Source: JACDAN01 sp963847235
GTDB taxonomy: Bacteria > Actinomycetota > Thermoleophilia > Gaiellales > Gaiellaceae
Length of the DNA: 64,000 nucleotides
Assembly: GCA_963847235.1 (NCBI GenBank)
Contig: CAWJYU010000003.1
Location: forward strand, 1 to 64,000
Direction of reading: 5' to 3'
Shown: one piece after another, positions 25,315 through 33,755 of the stretch
Numbering within the stretch: position 1 is the stretch's first letter
Layout of the letters: every line of letters begins with the position of its first letter
Made by a program: the position numbers and the translations under genes
Notes under the pieces: model-generated
Told to the model about the DNA's origin: nothing
The model's database searches: none
What the model saw: only the letters and a program-made list of their open reading frames with translations

Positions 25315-26603
25315 GCACGCTCGCTCCCGCCGAGCTCGTCGAGCGGATCTGGGAGCGGGATCCGTCGATCTGGACGGGCCGCGACGAGGCCCACTGGCTC
25401 GGTTGGCTCGACGAGCCGGCGCGGATGCGCGAGCGGGCGCACGAGCTCCTGGAGTTCGCGACGCGGCTCGAGGCGGAGGTCGACGACGTCGTCCTGATGG
25501 GGATGGGCGGCTCGAGCCTTGCGCCCGAGGTGATGCGCCGCTCCTTCGGCGCGGAGCGCTTCCACGTCCTCGACACGACACACCCGACGGCGATCCGGCG
25601 GCTCGAGGGCGCCCTCGACGTGGACCGGACGCTCTTCGTCGCCGCGTCGAAATCGGGAACGACGATCGAGACCCGCTCCCACGCGGACTACTTCCGCGGG
25701 AAGGGCGGGCGCTTCGCGGTGATCACGGATCCCGGCTCGCCGCTCGCCAAGCTTTCCGAGGACGTGTTCTACGGCGAGCCCACCATCGGCGGCCGGTACT
25801 CCGCGCTCTCGGCCTTCGGGCTTCTTCCGGCGGCGTTGATGGGCGTCGACCTCGTGAGGCTCCTCGACCGGGCCGAGGAGATGCGTGAGGCCTGCCGGCT
25901 CTCGGAGGGGAATCCCGGTCTGGAGCTCGGGCTCTGGCTTGCCGAGCAGCAGTTCCTTCAGGTCGACGCCGAGTTCGGTCTCTGGATCGAGCAGCTCGTC
26001 GCGGAATCGACCGGCAAGGAGGGCAAGGGCATCGTCCCGGTTCGGGAAGGCGGCGCGGAGCCCGACATTCGGCTGCCGGATCCGTACGAGCTGGGCCAGG
26101 AGTTCTTCCGCTGGGAGTTCGCAACGGCGGTCGCGGGCTCGATCCTCGGCATCAACCCCTTCGACCAGCCGGACGTTCAGGCAGCGAAGGACAAGACCAA
26201 CGCCGTCCTTTCGGGCCGTGGCTCGGTGCCAGGCACCAAGCCAGGTCCCGAAGGGACACTTGACGACTTGCTTGCCGAGGCGGGACCGGGGCGCTACGTC
26301 GCGATCCAGGCGTTCATCGATCCCGAGCGCGAAGCGGAGCTCGAGCCGCTCGTCCGGCGGGCGCGCGAGACCGGCGCGGCGGTCTCGGTCGGGCTCGGGC
26401 CGCGCTACCTCCACTCGACGGGACAGCTCCACAAGGGCGGGCCGGACACCGGTCTCTTCGTCCAGGTCGTGGACGACCTTGGCGAGGAGCTGCCGATCCC
26501 GGGCCAGAAGTTCGGCTTCCGCGCGCTGATCCAGGCGCAGGCAGACGGAGACCTCCAGGCGCTCGAGGAGCGCGGCCGTCGCGTGGTGAGGATCGAACTG
26601 TGA
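25311..26603 (+). CDS. pgi: glucose-6-phosphate isomerase
   Basis: A TTG at 25311 overlaps the tal stop and gives 430 residues beginning STLAPAELVERIWERD. It contains the SIS-type sugar phosphate site (VVLMGMGGSSLAPEV), AASKSGTTIETRSHADYF, TDPGSPLAKLSE and GGRYSALSAFG. It resembles the pgi module of actinobacterial tal-pgi fusions, here separated by a stop/start overlap. Near residues 305-312 the reading GSVPGTK is encoded by a copy of the genomic palindrome GGTGCCAGGCACC, lying in a loop before GTLDDLL. The palindrome keeps the frame open. Confidence 0.9.
   Translation: MSTLAPAELVERIWERDPSIWTGRDEAHWLGWLDEPARMRERAHELLEFATRLEAEVDDVVLMGMGGSSLAPEVMRRSFGAERFHVLDTTHPTAIRRLEGALDVDRTLFVAASKSGTTIETRSHADYFRGKGGRFAVITDPGSPLAKLSEDVFYGEPTIGGRYSALSAFGLLPAALMGVDLVRLLDRAEEMREACRLSEGNPGLELGLWLAEQQFLQVDAEFGLWIEQLVAESTGKEGKGIVPVREGGAEPDIRLPDPYELGQEFFRWEFATAVAGSILGINPFDQPDVQAAKDKTNAVLSGRGSVPGTKPGPEGTLDDLLAEAGPGRYVAIQAFIDPEREAELEPLVRRARETGAAVSVGLGPRYLHSTGQLHKGGPDTGLFVQVVDDLGEELPIPGQKFGFRALIQAQADGDLQALEERGRRVVRIEL
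26221..26240. repeat. palindromic repeat embedded in the pgi coding sequence
   Basis: The 20 bases GCTCGGTGCCAGGCACCAAG are identical to 13528-13547 in the ddl/kinase gap. They are read in frame as part of pgi (GSVPGTK) and contain the 13-bp palindrome at 26225-26237. Only one palindrome is present here, unlike the intergenic pair. Confidence 0.75.
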
Positions 26604-27468
26604 AGCTCGGCATGGTCGGCCTGGGCCGCATGGGCCGGGAAGATGACGAGCGCCTTCGGCAGGACGGGCACGAGGTGCAGACCTACGCCCGCAAGTCGAT
26701 TCGGACGGCGTCTTCACTCGCCGAGCTCGTCTCAGCAGCTCGAAGCGCCGCGTACGCTGGATGATGGTTCCCGGGCGAGCCTCGACCGAGGAGCACGTTC
26801 CAGGAGCTGCTCGGGATCCTGACGAGGCCGGCGACGCGATCGTCGACGGCGGCAACTCGAACTTCCACGACTCGCAGCGCCGAGCGGCGGAGGCGAAGGA
26901 ACGGGACTCTTCTACGTCGATGCCGGCGTCTCCGGCGGGATCTGGGGGCTCCGGGAGGGGTTCGCGCTGATGGTCGGCGGCGACGCCGAGCCGGTCGGCC
27001 GCGTCGAGCCGATCTTCGAGGCGCTCGCGCCGGAAGGCGGGTACGCGCCATGTCGGGCCGTCGGGCGCCGGGCACTTCGTGAAGATGGTGCACAACGGGG
27101 TCGAGTACGGGCTCATGCAGGCGTACGCGGAGGGGTTCGACCTGATGCAGGCATCGGAGTTCGACCTCGACCTCGCGGCGGTCGCCGAGCTCTGGCGGCA
27201 TGGGTCGGTCGTGCGCAGCTGGCTGCTCGACCTCCTCGCCAAGGCGCTGGAGGAGAACCCGGGCCTCGAGCACATCCGCGGCTACGTCGAGGACTCGGGC
27301 GAAGGCCGGTGGACGGTCGAGCAGGCGATCGACACGGCGGTGCCGCTCCATGTCATCACCGCGGCCCTCTACGCGCGCTTCGCGTCTCGCCAGGACGAGT
27401 CCTTCGCGGCCAAGGTCAACGCGGCACTCAGGGAGCAATTCGGTGGACATGCAGTCCGTCGCGACTGA
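26600..27468 (+). pseudogene. gnd: 6-phosphogluconate dehydrogenase (short type), multiply frameshifted
   Basis: The gene opens KLGMVGLGRMG (NAD(P)-binding GxGxMG) at a GTG overlapping pgi. At least six frame breaks lie between about 26635 and 27055. Joined across frames it reads WMMVP, EEHV, DAIVDGGNSNFHDSQRR, VDAGVSGGIWGLREGFALMVGG, GPSGAGHFVKMVHNGVEYGLMQAYAEGF and runs clean to 27468. This is the ~290-residue, decarboxylating, frequently NAD-using form. Catalytic Lys and Asn in FVKMVHNG are kept. The conserved but broken frame suggests poor base calling; real decay cannot be excluded. Confidence 0.8.
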
Positions 27469-28950
27469 GCCCCAGGCGAGAACCCGCTCGCTCGAGGGCC
27501 TGCAGCTGCGCCGCCGGCCCGAGCCGTGCGTGCTCGCGATCTTCGGGGCGTCAGGCGATCTGACCCGACGGAAGATCTTCCCGGCCCTGTACGCGCTGGC
27601 CTTCCGGGACCTGCTCTCCAGAGCAGTTCGCCGTGCTCGGGGTCGCGCGGACGAAGCAGTCGACCGAGGAGTTCGTCTCCGCGATGGAGGCCGCCGTCCG
27701 CGAGTTCTGCCGGGACGAGTTCCGTCAGGAGGTGTGGGACCGGCTCGCGACCAGGACGCGCTACGTCTCGATCGACTTCGACGACGAGGAGAGCCAGAAC
27801 CGGTGCCAGTGACGCTCCGCGAGCTCGACCAGGAGTCGGCACCCGCAAGAACCGGGTCTTCTACCTCGCGGTCCCGCCCGATGCGATGCCGAGGCTCGTC
27901 GAGGAGATCGGGAGCGCCGCGCCCGCGCCGGCTGGACGCGACTGATCGTCGAGAAGCCGTTCGGCCACGACCTGCGAGTCGGCCCGGGCACTGAACGAGC
28001 TGCTCGCTCAGCATCACTTCGCCGAGGACGAGATCTTCCGGATCGACCACTACCTGGGCAAGGACACGGTCCAGAACCTGCTGGCGCTGCGGTTCGCCAA
28101 CGGCATCTTCGAGCCGGTCTGGAACCGGCAGTTCATCGACCACGTCCAGATCACGGTCGCCGAGTCGATGGGGATCGAGAACCGCGCCGCGTTCTACGAG
28201 CGGGCCGGAGCGATCCGCGACGTCTTCCAGAACCACCTCCTGCAGCTGGTCGCCCTGACCGGCATGGAGCCGCCGATCGACTTCACCGCCGAAGCCGTGC
28301 GGAACGAGAAGCTGAAGGTGCTGAAGGCGCTGGCGACGCCGGCGCCGAACGAGGTCGTGCGGGGGCAGTACGGACCCGGTTTCATCGAGGGCGAGCCGGT
28401 GCCCGGCTATCGGGAGGAGCCGAAGGTCGACCCGGACTCGGGGACGGAGACCTTCGTCGCCGCAAGGCTCGAGATCGAGAACTGGCGCTGGGCCGACACG
28501 CCCTTCTACGTCCGTGTCGGAAAGCGGCTCCCCCGGCGCGAGACGACGATCGCCGTTGAGTTCAAGCGCGTGCCGCATCCGCTCTTCGAGGACGCGCGGG
28601 AGCTGCGGCCGAACATCCTCATCGTCCACATCCAGCCGAACGAGGGCGTGTCGCTCGCGATTGGCGCGAAGGTGCCCGGCGAAGGGATGCGCGTCCGCAC
28701 CGTCCACATGGACTTCCTCTACGGCGGCGCCTTCCGCACCGGCCTCCCCGAGGCGTACGAGCGGCTGATCCTCGACGCGATGCTCGGGGACGCGACGCTC
28801 TTCACCCGCTCCGACGAGATCGAGGAGCAGTGGGCGCTCGTGGACGCGATCGTCGCGGCCTGGAGGCGGGACACACCGTCGTTCCCGAACTACGCCGCCG
28901 GCACCTGGGGCCCGCAAGCGGCGCAGGGGCTCGTGGAGTGGCACCGGTAG
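27443..28950 (+). pseudogene. zwf: glucose-6-phosphate 1-dehydrogenase, multiply frameshifted
   Basis: A GTG at 27443 (or the ATG at 27449) inside the end of gnd begins DMQSVATEPQARTRSL and CVLAIFGASGDLTRRKIFPALYAL, the NADP site. At least five frame breaks follow between about 27615 and 28020, with QFAVLGVARTKQS, RKNRVFYLAVPPDAM and IVEKPFGHDL visible in different frames. From RIDHYLGKDTVQNLLALRFAN the frame is clean to the C-terminus (residues with the catalytic His intact). The enzyme makes 6-phosphogluconolactone and NADPH. The neighbouring opcA is its dedicated assembly factor. Confidence 0.85.
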
Positions 28951-29776
28951 CGCACGTCGAGGAGTGGGTCGACGACTGCGCCACGATCGCGGAGATCGAG
29001 ACTGCCCTCGTCGACCTCCGGTACCGGCATTCGCACGGCGGCGAGCCCGACCTCCGGACGAGTGTTCTGACCCACCTTGCCTGGGTGCCGCCGGAGTGGC
29101 AGGAGGCTGCAGCGGACACGCTGGCGGGGCTCGGCGAGCGCCACCCGTCGCGGACGCTCCTGCTCTTTCCGCAAGCCGATGAGGAGGACGCGCTGGCAGC
29201 GCGCGTGCATCTCGAATGCTACGAGCTCGCCGGGAATCGAGCGGCACCTCTGCAGCGAGGTGGTCGAGCTTCGGCTCCGCGGCGCGCAGAGCCGAGGCGC
29301 CGGCGAGCATCGCAGCCCCGCTGCTCCTGCCCGACCTGCCGGTCTTCCTGCGCTGGCGCGGCCGGCCCGACTTCGGTTCGCCGGTTTTCGAACAGCTCGT
29401 GGACATGGTCGACCGCCTCGTCGTCGACTCCGCCGAGTGGCCGGACGTCCCCTCTGCGCTCGCCGAGCTCGTGGAGCAGTTCGACCGCGTCGCGGTCTCG
29501 GACATCGCCTGGCGGCGCACGCTGCCGTGGCGCCGTGCGCTGGCCCGCGCCTGGCCCGAGCTCCCGGACCGGCTTACCGGCCCGCCGGCGGAGACGGCGC
29601 TCGTGGCCGGCTGGCTCGAGGACCGCGCAGGCGTCCACGTCGAGCTCGAGCGTGCGGACAGGCTTCCGGTCGGGGGCAACCGGCCGCCGAGTGACCTCCT
29701 GTCGGACGAGCTCGACGTCTTCGTCCGCGATCCGGTCTACGAGTCGGCTGTCAGGAAGCTCGCGGGTCGTCCCTGA
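28938..29776 (+). CDS. opcA: glucose-6-phosphate dehydrogenase assembly protein OpcA, frameshifted
   Basis: A GTG at 28938 overlapping the zwf stop begins APVAHVEEWVDDCATIAEIETAL. The frame breaks near 29236 and again near 29312. The middle frame reads IERHLCSEVVELRLRGAQS, and the last continues IAAPLLLPDLPVFLRWRG, the most conserved OpcA motif, then FEQLVDMVDRLVVDS and AGWLEDRAGV to 29776. OpcA is an actinobacterial/cyanobacterial activator of Zwf. Two one-base errors would restore about 280 residues. Confidence 0.85.
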
Positions 29777-30107
29777 TCGCGATCCCGGCCGGGCCGCCCG
29801 AGAGCTTCTCCACGATCAGGTAGCAGTCGTGCTGGGCCACGACGCGCTCGAACTCGAGCAGCTCGTGGCCGGGGACGAGCACGAACCACTTGGGATCCGA
29901 GCGAACCTCCTCGTACTCGCTGAGCGAGAGTTGGATCCGGTCCGTGCAGGAGGTATCGGCGCACTCGCAGACGAAGTCGCTGACCTCGGTCACCAGGCTG
30001 AAGCTCTCTCCGAGCTCGCGAAGCCGCTCGTTCACCTCGCGAAAGATGACCTCGTTCTGACCGACCCGCTTCCCCATGTCCTCCATCAAGGCGATTATGC
30101 GTTCCAC
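29751..30107 (-). CDS. small protein with a CxC..C cluster, function unknown
   Basis: From the GTG at 30107 (ERIIALMEDMGKR; an ATG at 30086 is the alternative) this encodes about 118 residues. A coiled-coil start (NEVIFREVNERLRELGESF) leads to FVCECADTSCTDRIQLSLSEYEEVRSDPKWFVLVPGHE. Three closely spaced cysteines plus a histidine in the PGHE turn suggest a metal-binding knuckle. I have seen this pattern as an unnamed actinobacterial family but cannot assign a role. Its end overlaps opcA, and it is divergent from the histidine kinase, with about 30 bp between starts. Confidence 0.65.
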   Translation of the reverse strand: MERIIALMEDMGKRVGQNEVIFREVNERLRELGESFSLVTEVSDFVCECADTSCTDRIQLSLSEYEEVRSDPKWFVLVPGHELLEFERVVAQHDCYLIVEKLSGGPAGIAIRDDPRAS

Positions 30108-30137
30108 GTGCCAATCTGTGCGAGTGGGTGGGGGCAC

Positions 30138-31241
30138 GTGAGCGAACTCGAAGAGAAGGTCCTGGAGCGAACGGCCGCGCTCGAGGAGCAGCGCGCGCTG
30201 CTCCAGGCGGTGGTCGAGAACATCCCCGCCGGGCTGCTGGTGATGGACCAGGAGGGCGTCTCGCACACCGCAAACACGGAGGCTATGCGAATCCTCGGAG
30301 CCGAGTCGTTGGACTCGCCGATCTTCTCGGACTGGCGGAACCTCGAGGTCTTCCGGCTCGACGGCTCCCCCGTCGAGCTCGACGAGCTGCCGATCTCGCG
30401 CACGCTCTCGGGGGGCGACGTCGTGACCGGCGAGCGCTACGAGGTCGTGCTCGGGGACCGGCGCGTGATCCTCGACGTCAGCACGGCCCCGGTCATCGCG
30501 CCATCCGGTGAGCAGACGGGGGCAGTAGCCGTGATGCGCGACGCGACCGTCCGTGAGCGGGCCGAGCGCGCCGAGCGAGACTTCGTAACCAACGCTGCGC
30601 ATGAGCTCCAGAGCCCGCTGGCGGCGATCGTCAGCGCGATCGAGGTCCTCCAGGCAGGTGCGAAGGACGGGCCCGAGCGCGACGTCTTCCTGGGGCACAT
30701 CGAACGGGAGGCCGACCGGCTGGCGCGACTCGTCCGCGCACTGCTCGTCCTCGCCCGCACGCAGATCGGCTTGGAGGCGCCGCGAGACGAGCTGGTCGCC
30801 CTGTGCCCGCTTCTCGAGGAGATCCGTGCCGGGTTGCGGGTGCCGTCGGGCGTGGAGCTGGTGATCGACTGTCCCGGCGACCTTGCGGTGGTGACGAACC
30901 GCGAGCTCGTGGAGCAGGCCGTCGTGAACCTCGCCGAGAACGCAGCCAAGCAGACGGAGAGCGGTCGGGTCGTGCTCAGCGGCGCGGACCTGGGCGAAGG
31001 GACTGTCGAGATCGCAGTGTCCGACACGGGGCCAGGCATTCCCGCTGCGGAGCGATCGCGGATCTTCGACCGCTTCTACCGGAGCGACGCCGACTCGAAG
31101 CCCGGTTTCGGGCTCGGTCTGGCGATCGTGCGTGCCGTCGCCGACGCGCTCGACGGCGAGCTCACGCTCGAGTCGGAGGTTGGAAGCGGCACGACGATCC
31201 GCCTCCGTCTCCGCAACGCTGCTGCGATGGTGTCGAAATGA
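30138..31241 (+). CDS. PAS-domain sensor histidine kinase, soluble
   Basis: The 367-residue kinase (GTG start) opens with a coiled coil (SELEEKVLERTAALEEQRALLQ). A PAS domain follows (about 25-130), then the dimerisation/phosphoacceptor helix with NAAHELQSPLAAI (His near 155). The ATPase domain has the N-box NLAENAAKQ, G1 DTGPGIPAAE, F FDRFYRS and G2 GFGLGLAIV. There is no transmembrane helix, so the PAS domain must sense an intracellular signal. It overlaps the response regulator (ATGA) and forms a two-component pair with it. Confidence 0.92.
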   Translation: MSELEEKVLERTAALEEQRALLQAVVENIPAGLLVMDQEGVSHTANTEAMRILGAESLDSPIFSDWRNLEVFRLDGSPVELDELPISRTLSGGDVVTGERYEVVLGDRRVILDVSTAPVIAPSGEQTGAVAVMRDATVRERAERAERDFVTNAAHELQSPLAAIVSAIEVLQAGAKDGPERDVFLGHIEREADRLARLVRALLVLARTQIGLEAPRDELVALCPLLEEIRAGLRVPSGVELVIDCPGDLAVVTNRELVEQAVVNLAENAAKQTESGRVVLSGADLGEGTVEIAVSDTGPGIPAAERSRIFDRFYRSDADSKPGFGLGLAIVRAVADALDGELTLESEVGSGTTIRLRLRNAAAMVSK

Positions 31242-31957
31242 GCCGCGTCCTGGTCGTCGACGACGAGCCCGCGATCCGCGACGCCGTCGAGTACGCGCTT
31301 CGGAGCGAGGGGTTCCAGGTCCAGAGCACCGACGACGGCGAGACGGGCCTTCGCGCAGCACTCGCGGACGAGTTCGACGTCGTGGTCCTCGACCTCATGC
31401 TTCCGCGGATGTCCGGCATGGAGGTCTGCCGCCGCCTCCGGAGCGAGAGCGCGGTCCCGATCATCATGCTGACCGCGAAGGGAGCCGAGCTCGATCGGGT
31501 GCTCGGCCTGGAGATCGGCGCCGACGACTACGTCACGAAGCCGTTCTCCATGGCGGAGCTGATCGGACGGATCAGGGCCATCCTGCGGCGCCGCGAGCTC
31601 GACCGGTCGGGCGCGGCGAGCATCCTTCACGTCGGCGACCTCGAGCTCGATCCGATCCGCCACGAGGTCACGCTCGGAGGCCGGCCGATGCGGCTGACGC
31701 CATCCGAGTTCAAGTTGCTGCTCCTTCTCGCCGAGCAGCCCGAGCGAGTGTTCAGCCGTCGAGAGATCATGCAGCACCTCTGGGATTCGACGTACGTCGG
31801 CGACCAGCGCGCGTGCGACATCCACGTCTCCAATCTCCGGCAGAAGATCGAGGAGGACCCGGGAGACCCACGGCGTGTGATCACCATTCGTGGCGTCGGG
31901 TACAAGCTCTCGGCGATTCAGCCGTCTGTGAGCGAATCCACAGGCTTCCACAGCTGA
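31238..31957 (+). CDS. OmpR/PhoB-family response regulator
   Basis: The 239-residue protein has a receiver domain with acidic pocket DDEP, phosphoacceptor Asp in VVVLDLMLPRMSG near 52, TAK and the KPFS lysine. It has a C-terminal winged helix (about 138-228: RLTPSEFKLLLLLAEQPERVFSRREIMQHLWD, VSNLRQKIEEDPGDPRRVITIRGVGYKL). It is partnered with the overlapping PAS histidine kinase. Targets are not visible nearby. The unusually serine-rich tail (SVSESTGFHS) is beyond the DNA-binding domain. Confidence 0.93.
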   Translation: MSRVLVVDDEPAIRDAVEYALRSEGFQVQSTDDGETGLRAALADEFDVVVLDLMLPRMSGMEVCRRLRSESAVPIIMLTAKGAELDRVLGLEIGADDYVTKPFSMAELIGRIRAILRRRELDRSGAASILHVGDLELDPIRHEVTLGGRPMRLTPSEFKLLLLLAEQPERVFSRREIMQHLWDSTYVGDQRACDIHVSNLRQKIEEDPGDPRRVITIRGVGYKLSAIQPSVSESTGFHS

Positions 31958-31988
31958 ACGCCCAGGAAACCGCGGCTACGGTGGGGCC

Positions 31989-32345
31989 ATGGAGCTCGAC
32001 TTCGAGCTGAAGACGGCAGGCATCGGAAACGACGCCTTCGTCGTCTCGGTCAGCGGCGAGGCCGACCTGCACCGCGCGCCGGAACTGGAGGAGGAGCTGC
32101 GGGATGTACTCCAACTCGGCGGCTCTTCGGTCGTCGTCGACCTCGCCGAGGTCGGCTTCATCGACTCGTCCGTGCTGGGCCTCCTCCTCCGGTACCAGCC
32201 CCGATTCCGCGACCGCGGCGGCGATCTCGTGCTCGTCTCCGACGACCGCCGGATCCTGCGCACGCTGCAGATCACGGGGCTGGACCGGCTCTTTCGGATC
32301 GAGAACCGGCTCGGCGACGCGGTGGCGGAGCTCGCAGGCCGCTAG
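31989..32345 (+). CDS. STAS-domain anti-sigma-factor antagonist-like protein
   Basis: The 118-residue single-domain protein shows SVSGEADLHRAPELEEEL and VVVDLAEVGFIDSSVLGLLLR, with the phosphorylatable serine of SpoIIAA/RsbV proteins at DSSVLG. It probably takes part in partner-switching control of a sigma factor or a kinase. No RsbW-type kinase or sigma factor gene lies in the window. It follows the two-component pair by 31 bp. Confidence 0.88.
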   Translation: MELDFELKTAGIGNDAFVVSVSGEADLHRAPELEEELRDVLQLGGSSVVVDLAEVGFIDSSVLGLLLRYQPRFRDRGGDLVLVSDDRRILRTLQITGLDRLFRIENRLGDAVAELAGR

Positions 32346-32352
32346 CGTTCCC

Positions 32353-33492
32353 TCAAACGAGGGATGCCTCGAGCGCCTCACCAACGGCCAGGACAAGCGC
32401 GTCCTGGCCCGGGCGGCCGACCACCTGCACGGAAACGGGAAGGCCGTGCTCCGCCGGACCGGCCGGAAGGGCCAGGGCCGGCCAGCCGAGCGCATTGAAC
32501 GGGTACGTGAACCGGATCAGGTCCTCGCGGATCGTCAGCTCGTCGTCCGGAAGCGGTGGAGCGACGAAGGCGAGGGTCGGCGTGAGCAGAAGGTCGAGAT
32601 CGCCCATCGCGGCCTCCGCTTCGTCCCGGTAGGCGTTGCGCCGGTCGAGCGCCTCCGCCACCTCGGCGTCGGTGACCTGGAGACAGAGCTCGATCTTCGT
32701 CCGAACGTTCTCGCCGTAGCTGTCGGCGCTCGCGGCGAAGAGGTCGCGGTGGACGTCGGCGACCTCGCGCATGAACGCGTCGCCGATGGCCTCCGGGAGC
32801 GGGAACTCGACCGCGCGGGCATCGAGCAGCGCCGCGGCTTCGCGGATCCGGTCGCCGACGAGGGGCGCGCAGCGATCGGCCCAGGCGACCCCGACGGAGA
32901 CTTCACGCGCCGGCTCGCGCTCGAACTCCGGGGCCAGCGCTTCGAGCATCGCGGCGCAGCCGGCGACCGTGCGAGCCATCGGGCCTGCGTGGTCGAAGGT
33001 CGGCGCGAGCGGGAAGCAGCCGTCGAGCGAGACGAGGTCGTACGTGGGCTTGAACCCGACGATCCCGCAGCAGGCGGCGGGGATCCGGATCGAGCCCCCG
33101 GAGTCACTGCCGAGCGCTGCGTCCGCGAGCCCGGCTGCGAGCGCCGCGGCCGAGCCTCCACTTGAGCCCCCGGCGATCCGGCCTGGCGCGATCGGGTTCG
33201 GGACGGTTCCGAAGTGCGGGTTCTGCGAGGTGACCCCGTACGCGAACTCGTGAAGGTTCGTCTTGCCGACGTTCACGTAGCCGGCGCGTTCGAGTCGGAG
33301 GAGCGCCTCGGCGCTCCGGTCGGGCACGTGGTCGGCGAAGAGGATCGACCCGTAGGTGGTCGTCAGGCCCGCCGTGTCGAAGAGATCCTTGACGGCGAGC
33401 CGAGGTCCGCCGGTCCGAGGAATCTCGTCAGGCTCGGCGAGGAAGATCCCGTCCACGGAGGGCCGTTGGTGTCGGACACCGCGGACTGTCAA
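32353..33492 (-). CDS. amidase signature family hydrolase
   Basis: The 379-residue protein has the AS-family triad: Lys in LAVKDLFDTAGL, the cis-Ser in GGSSGGSAAALAAG and the nucleophile in LGSDSGGSIRIPAACCGIVGFKPT. It hydrolyses an amide bond; the substrate is unknown. At about 380 residues it is at the short end of the family, lacking the larger C-terminal region of GatA, so I do not call it a glutamyl-tRNA amidotransferase subunit. It converges on the STAS gene and stands alone. Confidence 0.9.
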   Translation of the reverse strand: MTVRGVRHQRPSVDGIFLAEPDEIPRTGGPRLAVKDLFDTAGLTTTYGSILFADHVPDRSAEALLRLERAGYVNVGKTNLHEFAYGVTSQNPHFGTVPNPIAPGRIAGGSSGGSAAALAAGLADAALGSDSGGSIRIPAACCGIVGFKPTYDLVSLDGCFPLAPTFDHAGPMARTVAGCAAMLEALAPEFEREPAREVSVGVAWADRCAPLVGDRIREAAALLDARAVEFPLPEAIGDAFMREVADVHRDLFAASADSYGENVRTKIELCLQVTDAEVAEALDRRNAYRDEAEAAMGDLDLLLTPTLAFVAPPLPDDELTIREDLIRFTYPFNALGWPALALPAGPAEHGLPVSVQVVGRPGQDALVLAVGEALEASLV

Positions 33493-33551
33493 GCCCGATC
33501 TGTGTCAAGACTGAGACAAGGTGTTCGGCCTCGAATCGGCTCCGCGAGCCG

Positions 33552-33755
33552 CTAGGCCAGGGCCAGATAGACGAATGCGAGCGCCCAGGTGCCCGCGAAG
33601 AGCAGCACGAAGAGGCCGAAGAGCGCCCAGCCGAGTGCTGTGTTCTTCTTGGCCAGCGCGTCGTGCGGGTCCTCCGGCTCGACGGGATCAACCGGCTCCG
33701 GCACGGCCGCGGCCGGCGGCGGCTCCTCGACCGGCTCGGTCAGGTGGTCGGTCAC
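33552..33755 (-). CDS. small single-helix membrane protein beside ctaB
   Basis: A GTG at 33755 overlapping the ctaB stop gives 67 residues: an acidic, proline-rich cytoplasmic half (EEPPPAAAVPEPVDPVEPEDPHD) and one transmembrane helix (TALGWALFGLFVLLFAGTWALAFVYLALA). Coupled position at the end of the oxidase operon suggests a small oxidase subunit or assembly protein, comparable to the short CtaF or subunit IV proteins of actinobacteria. No sequence motif confirms this. Confidence 0.6.
   Translation of the reverse strand: MTDHLTEPVEEPPPAAAVPEPVDPVEPEDPHDALAKKNTALGWALFGLFVLLFAGTWALAFVYLALA

Noticed and set aside
26683..29679. 998-residue open frame on the minus strand across gnd-zwf
   Set aside because: No domain is recognisable, composition is typical of antisense GC-rich frames, and the opposite strand holds conserved metabolic enzymes.
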